Shown in pieces: positions 54,877 to 64,000 of a stretch of 64,000 bases of DNA. Origin of the DNA: Malus domestica. Lineage: Eukaryota > Streptophyta > Magnoliopsida > Rosales > Rosaceae. The notes under the pieces were generated by a model. That model did no database searches and was not told the DNA's origin. It worked only from the letters and a program-made list of their open reading frames with translations. Position 1 is the stretch's first letter. The number at the start of each line of letters is the position of its first letter. The position numbers and the translations under genes are program-made. Location of the stretch: the NCBI RefSeq assembly GCF_042453785.1, contig NC_091664.1, forward strand, positions 30,428,501-30,492,500, given 5' to 3'.

Positions 54877-57800
54877 CTACCAGAACCGGTCCTTGTTAAC
54901 GCTTAAGTATCCGGCCATAACCTTCCCGCCGGTGTTTCTCATTCCATCGATAAGGAAGCACCAAGTTGAACCCAGTGCTCCAATGAAAAAGTCAGCTTCA
55001 CTTGCCACCAAGAAATTAACAATCGGATAGTTCGTGCTAGTCTCCCTTCCAAGACTCATTTCGTAAGCAGCCATTGTCGAGTTCCCCACTTGACGGGTCA
55101 CGTTCGTGTAGTAGAAGTCCCAGTGACGGTAACTTTTGGATTTGTCTATCACTTCCTGGAAGATTGTTAATGTTAGGTTACGCATGATCGATCGCTTCAA
55201 AATCTATTCGGAAACATGATGTTAATGCGAGAAAACTAAACCTGCATTTCAGTAGAGAGCCACACACTCTTGAGCTGCGGGAAGCGCTTTCTTATTCGGC
55301 CAGCAAGACCCATGTATTCTTCGAACTCCACCACCTTCATTTCGCACGCCTTGTCTCCCATTCTCACGTGCATGCTAAGGAGTGGCTGAGGCATCCACGG
55401 CTTGTGACTAGACCAAACAAATTCTTCGATATCAGACCTTGGGTCGATTGTAACATCCTGCAACGAAAGACATTATAAAGTGTAATCGTTTGAGAAGATT
55501 TGACTTGCATAATCTCAATATCGCACGCTGTATATGGTGTACTACTAATATATACAAATTGAGACCTCGTTACAATCAGAAGCCATTGTGTACGAAGACA
55601 ATCAAGTGAAATTATTTGTTAACCTCTGTCCTGCAAGAAAAACAAGGCAGAAGGGACAAAAGTAACAAACCTTAGGCCATTTTCCGTCAAAACTTCTGAT
55701 GACCATATGGGCAGCTTCCCTTCCAAATGCAGCATGGCGGGCAACATTCAATAAGCCGCATGTGTACTCCGTTTGAAATCTCATCAAGTATCGTACCGCC
55801 TGACATAATGTAACAACTTCCAATCAAATATGGAGCTTGCTTTTCTTTCGTAAACATAGCGGTGGTGCTTGCTTTTCTTTCATGAATATAGTGTACTTGG
55901 AAGCAAATATATTATACATTTATAGATCTATATAGACTACCTGTGCTCTCCACCACCTCCGGTCCATTTTGCGATGATAAGCAACCAAACTCCCATTTAT
56001 TTCTGTCGTAGGTTGCAAATGACTCCATGGATCGCCCCATATTCTGCATTAAATATTTGACAAACGACATGAGATAAACAGAAATACATAAGCTGCTAAC
56101 TATTAGGAGAAGTGAACTGAAAACCAAATGGTTAGAGATGCAAATTATTACTTGGGTGTAGGTCCAACCCATATTTGCTTTGAGTTATAACTTTCTTTTG
56201 CTGTAATGGTGCCTTTTTTCCAGGCTTCTTCACTTCCCATAAGCTCAAAAGCACGATTTCGACATTGTATGGATGTTTCTGGAAAGAAGTAGCAAGACCA
56301 ACTGGAGCGGGACGAACCTGTAACACATGGAACTTATCATCCACACTTGACTATAAGAACAAAAGTCTATTTTGATGTTTCAAACTCCTATATGCTTAAG
56401 TTATATAAGAATGAAAATCGTCAAAACAGTTGAGCTGAGATGTAGTGATATTAACCTTTACAACCATCATGGTCAGCTCGATTGTAGTAGTTGGTGACAA
56501 GGACCCTGTTTTCATTGATTGCAATAGCTAGAAGCCCACACATTCCAGCGATCTGTGCTCCAATGCCAAATCCTGGTAATCTTTCCCAGTCAGCTACAAG
56601 AAATTTTACGCTAGGGTCGCCGCAGTTCAAAGGATGCTGATGCATCCATATGTCTCGTTGCACTTTTCGTGTCAAGGGATAATTTTCTTCATCGGACCCT
56701 GTAATCTGCATAAGCTTTGCTTATTAGAGAAAGATTGCAAAACACATCATCTTCTTACCTCACTAAGCCACATAAAAATTCAAAATATCATACGAAATAA
56801 ATAACGTTTAAATGCATATATATATGTATGCAAGATTGCACTGACTTATACATGCTAATCTTTCCAAATTCTTGTTCTACAGGGAGAAATAGTTATGGGA
56901 TTTCGAGACCTAGAAACATACCCAGGGAGCGTAGGCACCTTCGGATATATCTTGATGCCTAAAGTATCTCGACTGCTCATTAGTTGCAGCTGCAGGGTAC
57001 CTGTCCAACAATCCCTTCCAACTTGTCCAAGGAGGATACTTCTCGTTCTCCGCATGCTTATCAAGGCGCTCGTTTACTTGTGCTTTCAACTTGCAGTTTT
57101 CCAAATGTGGGGCATTTGGAATACTTGATCTGCTTACTCCAATTCTCTGCAAGAGGTCACTCTCTCCAGAACCTGATTCATTTAGTACAGCACTCCAAGC
57201 TGAATACAGTAATGTGACTCTCTCATCATTGATCATTTCTTCACTTCTCAGTGAATCAACTTTTTTCGCTGTTCTGATTTGCCGTTTTGAACTGCAGTTT
57301 GTGCCTGTAACCACATCTTCAATTTCAAAACCATAAAATTAGTCCCTTGCAAATCCTTCTAATTCTTCGTTAAACTACTTGATGAATGCCATTGATTAAA
57401 ATAACCGTTATTTTTATCTAGACACACGCACACCCGCCATGACTGAACCTCGAAGTCACGGAGCTGCCATTTCGCGTTAAGCGACTGAAATCTAACAGTG
57501 GTTTTGGAAGTAACCTCAAGAATCATGTAAGTAAAAAACAAAATAATGGAATCTAAAAGCTTATGGGTGAATTATTAAGGCATATATTCAGGATTTAACT
57601 AGCAAGTCTAGTCAAAGTTAAGCATTCAAGTGAAGAAAATGTGTTCATGAAGTTATTATTCTAACTTTAAGTAGCTTTGAATACACCTTTTAATTATTCC
57701 CGTCCTGCCTTCTCACCCTGATTCTCCACCCTAGTTTAGTTAATTAAACCTCATTAAAAAGTATATGAAGTCCCCAAACTCGCATGGACCTAGTCGTAGC

Positions 57801-58284
57801 GAAGTTGGCTAGAACATTGTGCTCCGCAACCGCACCCAAGTTCAAATACCCTCCTCGTAATTTAGATTAAATTAGAATATCGCTCGAATGACTTCAGTAC
57901 TCAAGTTCAATTATAATCGTCGCGGTTTAGATTGAATTAGAATATCGCTCGAATTAAAAACACGAAAGCTCCAAATTATACATCTCAGAATGTAAAAGAG
58001 AAAGGCAAAAATGACCAAGAAATTGAAGAGTATATGAGGAAATTCGACTCACTGATGAACTCTGAGCTTGAATTCCCAGCTGAAGAACCCTCAGAAATAG
58101 ACGAAAACGAAAGGCCACCATACTCAAAAGTACCAAGGGAAGTGAGTGCAGCAAGAAAGAGAGAAGTGAGGCAAACTCCACACAGAAAACCCACCACACA
58201 AATTTGACAAGGAAATGAACTCCCCATTTGCAAAGCCTTCTGTGAAACAGCTCTCTCCAGAGACTTCTGATTTAATGGCTCCAT
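54877..58284 (-). CDS. Type II membrane glycosyltransferase, alpha-1,6-fucosyltransferase-like
   Basis: Eight coding exons on the minus strand: 58284-58053, 57304-56922, 56705-56456, 56317-56152, 56043-55941, 55799-55671, 55457-55242, 55155-54877. They encode 585 aa. A cytosolic basic tail and one hydrophobic segment (about 27-51, CVVGFLCGVCLTSLFLAAL) indicate a signal anchor, so the catalytic part should face the Golgi lumen. The luminal domain has VADWERLPGFGIGAQIAGMC, a tryptophan-rich DRRWWRAQAVRYLMR, and HVRMGDK (451-457), which resembles the donor-binding arginine motif of FUT8-type and O-fucosyltransferases. The end reads IGALGSTWCFLIDGMRNTGG. I recall Arabidopsis homologues such as At3g26950 and At5g28910. 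The reaction has not been shown for plants as far as I know. A SINE-like sequence lies in intron 1. Confidence 0.85.
57785..57955 (+). mobile_element. tRNA-derived SINE-like sequence in fucosyltransferase-like intron 1
   Basis: TAGCGAAGTTGGCTAGAAC resembles an A box, and CAAGTTCAAATACCC, about 45 bp later, a B box. The 3' part, TTTAGATTAAATTAGAATATCGCTCGAA, is present twice (57862-57888 and 57927-57954). It sits in plus orientation, antisense to the gene. No target duplication was identified. Confidence 0.5.
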
Positions 58285-59825
58285 TTTTTGTTTATTTTCT
58301 TCACCTCCAAGGATCAATTAAACCAACAGAAAATCTGAAGCCTTTTCTTTTCACCAGAAATTCATGGGATGCCAACTAACTCTGATTACTGCAATCACAT
58401 GAAGCAATTTAACTTTTAATCATCTACCTTCTAAAAAACTAAAACAAAATTTCTAGTTTTGTGCATGAGATTTTCATAAGTAGAAAAGCAGAAGAATTGT
58501 CAAATCTCAGCCATCTATTTCCATCACCTCAAAGACCTTGGTGGTCCACCTCCATCTTCCTTCCAGCTGCAAAAAATAAATGAAATTCTTCATCAGAGAG
58601 TGCAGAAGAACTGTTGCAAGAACCATGTGATGGTGATGGATAAATGACTTACTGACAACCAGATAAATTGCAAAATTTACATGAAAATTTTTAAAAAAAA
58701 ATTTTGGTAATCAAACTTTAATTGCTCTGGTAAACAGAAGATTAGTTAGGAGACCCATAATCCAATGATCCCATTTTTGAAGTAAAAATAATACCTTCAA
58801 GAAAAGAAAAAAAAAGTGGAAAAATATTTCACCTGGATTTGAAAAAGAAAAAGAAGCAAAAGGTGGGCAGCAAAATGTCAAAAACCAAAAAAGAGAGCCC
58901 ATGCAAAGAGACATGCCACTGGTTCCACAAAAAGAAGAAGCAAACAGCTTGATAGAACACAGATAAGCGTGGCTAAAAGCTGATGCCAGAAACAGCAAAT
59001 TTGGTGTTTTTTTTATCTTTAATTAAGAAATAAATATTAGCACCAGAAATAATCCAAAGGGTGTCTCAGCAAAACCAAGAGTGGACAGGAACTTTCAGAG
59101 AGACAGAGAGAGAGAAAGAGAGGGAGGGAGGGACGGAGGGAGGTATATGTGGCAAGGGAGGAGCTGACCAGGTTGAGTTTCACGAGAAGGAAACAGACAA
59201 ATCATCCTCTCTGAACAACCGCAGACATCCACTCGATCTTGTTAAGATTTTTGTGCAGTTAGATGATGGTGCAGAGAGTGTCTTTTTGTATAAGATAGTG
59301 GAGAGTGGTGGTTCTCGGAAGAGTGGACACATGGCACGAACCCAATTCATCAAAATACCAAACCCCTTCACTTTTTATGCTGCTTTTTTCTAGTTCTTGA
59401 CTAAGTTCTTGGGATAATGTTATAGAGTTAAATTTATAAATTAAATTTCGTATACTAAATTATATAAAAATTTATAATTAAATTATTATTTAAATGTTGA
59501 TTATTGTATTTATTTTTTATTAAAAACATATAATTTAATTTACAAATTTATACTACAATTTTTTCTACATAACCCAAATCCTAGTTCATTGACCAAAGAC
59601 CAACTTCCTCCCCCAAATAAAACTTTACTTCCTCCCCATAATAAAACTAGGGGATTTGACCAACCTCAATAATTATGAACTGAGTTGAATAAATATATAG
59701 TTTTGGAGTGCAAAGTTGGAAATTATGATTAATTAATCCATTATTTAGCTTATTGGTATAGTATGTTCGAGACTTGACACTCACACTTGCTTTTCACTAC
59801 TTTAACTATTTTGGTCCTAATGAGA

Positions 59826-60043
59826 GGACCTGCTTCTCTGCCCTCCCACTTCTCAAACATTTTCATCTCTTTTTATTTATGTGGTCACGGTTAAATTACT
59901 TTAATATTTTATATTACTATTATTTTTTGTCTTATTATCTTTATAAAAAAAAACATAAAATGCTGACGTAACTTAACCGTAACCGCACAAAGTAAAAAAG
60001 GATGAGAGTATATGCGAAGTGGGAGGGCAGAGAAGCCGGATCC
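59826..60043. mobile_element. Foldback MITE, Mutator-like (copy 2)
   Basis: Element of 218 bp. The left end GGACCTGCTTCTCTGCCCTC and the right end (reverse complement) GGATCCGGCTTCTCTGCCCTC are inverted repeats. The flanks TAATGAGA (59818-59825) and TAACGAGA (60044-60051) form an 8-bp target duplication with one mismatch. The interior contains GTCACGGTTAAATTACTT and its partner AACTTAACCGTAACC, as in the copy at 37627-37847. Non-coding. Confidence 0.8.
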
Positions 60044-60331
60044 TAACGAGAGGCTAACATATTTGGATTTTTTTTTTTTTTTTTTTAAGATAGGTACTTT
60101 TTTGTCATTAAATTACTATATTATATATTTTTATTACACAAGTGGTTCACTTTTTGAACCCCTAATAAACATGATCACATGAGTAATAGAGAAAAGAGAG
60201 TCGTTCACAGATCTCAACAATATTTAAGAAACGAGATTTGGGCTAAGCCGGTTACACAATAAATTAACTGTAATTAGATATCGAATTGATATTTATGAGA
60301 GTTAAATTTGAGAAACATATCACTAAATTAA

Positions 60332-60491
60332 GAGCAGTGATATTCGCATTTATTTTTACATTTCACGCACTTTTGTAAATTTTTATCTATTGATCTTCTC
60401 ATATTCATTTGATTCCTATTCATTTGATTCGAAGGCCGAAAATTAAAATAAGTGCGTGAGAAGTAAAAATACGTGTGTAAACAGCATCACT
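60332..60491. mobile_element. Foldback MITE with 9-bp target duplication
   Basis: CTAAATTAA occurs at both edges (60323-60331 and 60492-60500). The arms AGTGATATTCGCATTTATTTTTAC...CACGCACTT and the reverse complement of the right side (GTATTTTTACTTCTCACGCACTT) pair over most of the element. No ORF. Confidence 0.7.
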
Positions 60492-60556
60492 CTAAATTAA
60501 TCGTACATAGTTCTACTGATGAAGCTCAACTTATAAATGCATGCACTATAATTTTA

Positions 60557-60700
60557 GGGTAGTGTTATCCATGCATCCATTTTTACTTTATACTCTCATT
60601 TCAATTTTTAGCTGTCGGATCGAATGAATTGAAAATAATAAAAAATTAACAAAGGTGTAGAATTAAAAATAGATGTGTGAATGACACTATCTCAGTTTAA
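60557..60700. mobile_element. Foldback MITE
   Basis: The left arm GGTAGTGTTATCCATGCATCCATTTTTA pairs with the right arm (reverse complement GATAGTGTCATTCACACATCTATTTTTA). It resembles the neighbouring element at 60332-60491 in its ATTTTTAC stem. The target duplication is unclear. Confidence 0.65.
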
Positions 60701-63700
60701 TGCTAGTAGGTTGAAGTGGAGTTTGGTGGTGATGGGATTAAATTGGTAACTTAGTTTGCAACTTCCTAATCGTGCATATCTTAGATTGGAAAAACTTATT
60801 TTAATCAAGTTGGCGAAGACTAATCAAAGTAATTAGTCATCTAACTAGGGTTTGCAAGTGCAAATTTGTTTATATATAAAATGAAATTCCCAAAATTAAC
60901 CCAAGTTGATGAGATGCCAACTTGTTAGTTTCTTTTTATCCACGCAGACACATACAGCTAATACAAGGACCACCATGCATATAATTATCACCTGCTAGTT
61001 AATAATGTATAGCTGAAAAAAAAAAAATCATCTTTTGTAAACCGATTCATGAATAATATGTACCTAGTGACAGATCCGTCGCACTATTTTTTTTATGTAA
61101 TTTTTTATATAAGTTTTTGAGGGACTTATATTATGGTATATTTTAATAATTTGAACTGTTTATTTTTTAGTTCTTCTTACAAATATCATGTCTACAAAAA
61201 ATTACTCAAATATGAAAATGTATGACCCTTGTATTAAGGGTTTAAGGTTTTTTTTTTATAGAATTGTATTTGTTTATTTTCTTATCTACAAGTGAATGTC
61301 TTAATGATTTTGGATTTGTCTATTTTTTTTTGCAATTATATGAATGATGTTTCAAAAGAAAAATAGTTCGGACCGTTAAAATACATAAAGAGTGAGCCCC
61401 AAAAAACGTGTGTCAAAAGTTGTGTAAAAAAATGATGTCACACATCTGCCCCATATATATATATATATATATATGAAGTTATGACGATTAGGACTCCCTT
61501 TTTTCAGAAGACTAAGTCTTTGTCCGGTGTGTATTTATTATTTATCTGTTTTAATGATGGGTTAAATCCATTTTAAGAAATGCAAGCTAGTGGTAGAGGT
61601 TTTTTAATTCAACTAATGGTGGACATCTCAAAAAAAAATGATAGAGAGTTGAGTGCGCTTGTTAGAACTTAGAAATTACAATATCATGAAAATATTGTAA
61701 AGAAAAATCAAATTTAATGTACTCATTTAAGTGTGAATTATTATAAAAGAGATATTGTAATCATTGTTCTGAAAATTTCCATTGTTCCAGATTAATTATA
61801 AGAGTTTGAAAATTAAGAAATATCGCCTAGATCTGCCTAGACACCCTCACATAGGTCGCAACTTTCATTTAGACTGAAAATATATAATTTTCATTTATTT
61901 TTTTAATAAATTGTAAGAGACTTGTTGAATACTTGGATGAATGCTCACTATATATTCGTTCTCCATGTTTCAAATATGATTTAATACTTTATAATCTATG
62001 AGTCTTTCAATTTTGCAATTTATGTATCTCAATATAATTATGTATTTTTTTTAAGTATAAATAAATATTTAATTATATGTTATATAATAATTTAATTAAA
62101 ATTAAAAAAACCAACCTAGACCCTCAACTAGACAACTAAGTACTAAACATTTGTCTGCCGTCCAACTAGAGCTTTTTAGAACCTTGATTATAACAATTAT
62201 ATTGCATGTCATAAGTAGTTGATACATCTGTACACGCGAGTGCCTTCTTAGAGATTCTGTTTCGGTATTCATGTAGTGGGACAAATAATGTTCTTATATT
62301 GTTTGTTCACTTTGTGTAGCAAAAAAAAAAATTGAATACTTTGAATATTAAATAAGAAATCTTAACGAAATATTTATGGTATTATTCATTTATATTTTTA
62401 TTTTGTATATTTTTATTTATTAAAAACTAAAAAATTTAATAATTTTTCGTTAGTTTTTCTTATTAAATTGTCCGTGGCCACGAAACTGTCAATATGAGAT
62501 CGTAAATTATTGCATCCCGTTTCATGACCAGTGAAATGAAAACCTTGCATGAAACTGGTACTATAAAAATACCAACAGGGATACCATGTTATCTGTGGCA
62601 TTCGAAGACCCACATTTCGTGGTATTCGACGTACAAGGTGCATCAAGACAACAACATTTTTGTGAATATTTCGTTTTCTGAAAACAACATATTGGTCACG
62701 AGTTACGAAAGGGTTATGTCTAGTCGTTGTCACAGTGATGGATACTTTTAGATAAATAATTATTTATTTATGCTTGGTAAGGTTCAATTTTGGTGGCTAT
62801 GGTCCACTAAATTAATTGTTCGATTTAATAAGGAAGTTTGAGAGGACAGCACTTACCATACACTATACAAGTCCCACTAATCAAATAAATTGCTTTTCAT
62901 ACAAAAGAAAAACGAATGATGATAGTTTGAAAATTTTGAGTTTTAATTATAAAGATAAAAAAAATGGTATAATAAATAGTATCTTGAGTGATTTTTTAGT
63001 GTAAAAATATGATTTTTCATTAAAATGAACAGTACCGAAAGATTTTTATTAAAGTTCCCTTCAAAATAATCTATAAGATTCATATAACTATTCATTTTAA
63101 TTTTTGAGATTTAAGATCAATAAAAATTGTTCATAAGATTATCCATCGTTAATTATTTTGGTCATTTAGTAAAAATATTTCGCTTAATTGAAAAACATCA
63201 ATTTGAATAGATAGTTTCATTTTAGAAGAGAATTTCATTTTAAAAGAGTTATTTTAATATTTCTCGAACTAAGAACATATTTCAAGAGTAAAATAGGCAC
63301 AACATCAACGTCTCCAACCTAATAGGACAATAAACTACTAACACATCAAAATGAACATACCTTGTGAAGGATACCAAAGGAGGATGACTCTGAACTGTAA
63401 ACCAATGGTTTTATATTTTATGTGAGATAAATTAGGGTTTTTTGTGAAAGATATAGAGGAAGAGAGATGGGTGGGTTTTTAAATGTTTGGTTTTTGTGAA
63501 AGATATAGGTCAGCCACCACCGCAAGGCTATAAGGATCGTTTTCTTTGCTAGACTAAGGTTTAGGTTCGAGTTTTGTTGTCAGTAATTCTTCTTGGTCAG
63601 TTATCTGTAGTAAAATCCAAAAAATGGCTAAAACCCCCGGTAAGTCCTCAAACAAATTTGTTTTATACTCTGACCCTAGGATGGTGTAGCCTCCCCTCCC

Positions 63701-63889
63701 CTAAACTTTTGATCACCAGAAAAATATATATTTCAACCCTAACAAATGATTGTTTTCCCAACACATACAAAATTTCTCTAGATGGAGAGGAGAAAGAGGA
63801 TCCAATATTGGGCTGGGTCACTATCATTTTAGTAGATTCTCATCCCACCCAAACCAACTTCCATTAAAAGAAGCCCAAAGACAGAATCT

Positions 63890-63951
63890 CAACGGGCATA
63901 TTTTCAAGCTTTCAGATTCTTCGTCTTCGAACCCTCTTGACCGTTGTGTCT

Positions 63952-63983
<32 letters not shown>

Positions 63984-64000
63984 TCCAAAGTAAAAGTCAT
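63890..64000 (+). promoter_or_regulatory. Possible leader of a gene beyond the right edge
   Basis: The sequence becomes less AT-rich, with CTTCGTCTTCGAACCCTCTT followed by a (CT)n run (63957-63983) and no gene within the window. CT-rich leaders of this sort precede several genes here, so a plus-strand gene may start just outside. This is weak evidence. Confidence 0.25.

Larger units (their letters stand above)
58285..63889. other. Right-hand AT-rich intergenic region, no gene seen
   Basis: It begins with the fucosyltransferase-like promoter side. A (GGGA)n-like purine tract (59117-59144) lies inside a short ORF I do not trust. At least three foldback MITEs follow at 59826-60500 and 60557-60700. 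A TA microsatellite lies at 61457-61476. The stretch 61800-62190 contains diverged segments (GCCTAGA..., CTAGACAACTAAGTAC) resembling an old dispersed repeat. ORFs at 62524-62751 and 63574-63867 have no recognisable domains. Confidence 0.45.

Noticed and set aside
59061-59393. 110-codon plus-strand ORF
   Set aside because: Half of it is a GAGA/GGGA purine tract translated as Arg/Glu/Gly; no domain or splice partner.
62524-62751. 75-codon ORF
   Set aside because: It has ATG and stop, but no recognisable family and lies in AT-rich repeat-like DNA; a chance ORF is more likely.
63574-63867. 97-codon ORF near the right edge
   Set aside because: No domain is visible, composition is like the surrounding intergenic DNA, and no splice or promoter context supports it.

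Overview
This is plant nuclear DNA. It has split genes with short GT-AG introns, AT-rich intergenic DNA full of small foldback elements, tRNA-derived SINEs, an RTE-type LINE and a Copia remnant. Gene content and repeat style suggest a rosid tree. I suspect the apple/pear group of Rosaceae, because the repeat-associated protein at 2057-2731 resembles sequences I associate with Malus, but that is memory and not a search. Exon models below were built by hand from splice signals, reading phase and family similarity. All nine main genes close with consistent phases, but UTR limits are mostly unknown.

Layout. 1-6380 is a transposon island. A nested tandem array (1-1920) precedes a TATA-like box and a 224-codon coiled-coil ORF, and an apparently young RTE LINE (2971-6161, minus) with a perfect 13-bp target duplication is inserted just downstream. 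6404-8628 (minus) encodes a METTL2/6/8-type tRNA m3C methyltransferase. 9483-19439 (minus) is a 32-exon exportin-4 gene. 21348-23105 (plus) and 24697-26598 (minus) are two convergent intronless P-class PPR genes separated by MITEs and a SINE. 27556-30752 (minus, PTAR1-type prenyltransferase alpha-repeat protein) and 31302-36041 (plus, PP2A B'' regulatory subunit) form a head-to-head pair. 38478-42427 (plus) encodes DPH6 fused to RidA-like domains. 42428-50140 is a repeat-rich gap with a triplicated block, a Copia fragment and MITEs. 51279-53736 (plus) is an ANKRD13/GPCR-chaperone-type ankyrin protein with an upstream ORF in its leader. 54877-58284 (minus) is a type II membrane glycosyltransferase resembling alpha-1,6-fucosyltransferases. 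58285-64000 has no gene I can support, but several MITEs.

The genes are housekeeping functions and do not form one pathway. Translation-related roles recur: tRNA m3C, diphthamide on eEF2, and exportin-4, whose known cargo includes eIF5A. From memory, XPO4, DPH6, the ankyrin gene and the second PPR gene have Arabidopsis counterparts close together on chromosome 3, so the window probably preserves an old syntenic block.

I saw no obviously new multi-gene system. The most unusual signals are: the LINE's 3'-terminal perfect hairpin that contains the stop codon; the TATA-driven repeat-associated protein with an EAR-like motif under a CCTCTTCGATTT array; a 75-nt in-frame stop-free intron in the PP2A gene; a 52-codon tandem duplication in the leader of a PPR protein; a duplicated splice donor in XPO4; and two related 9-bp/8-bp-TSD foldback elements.
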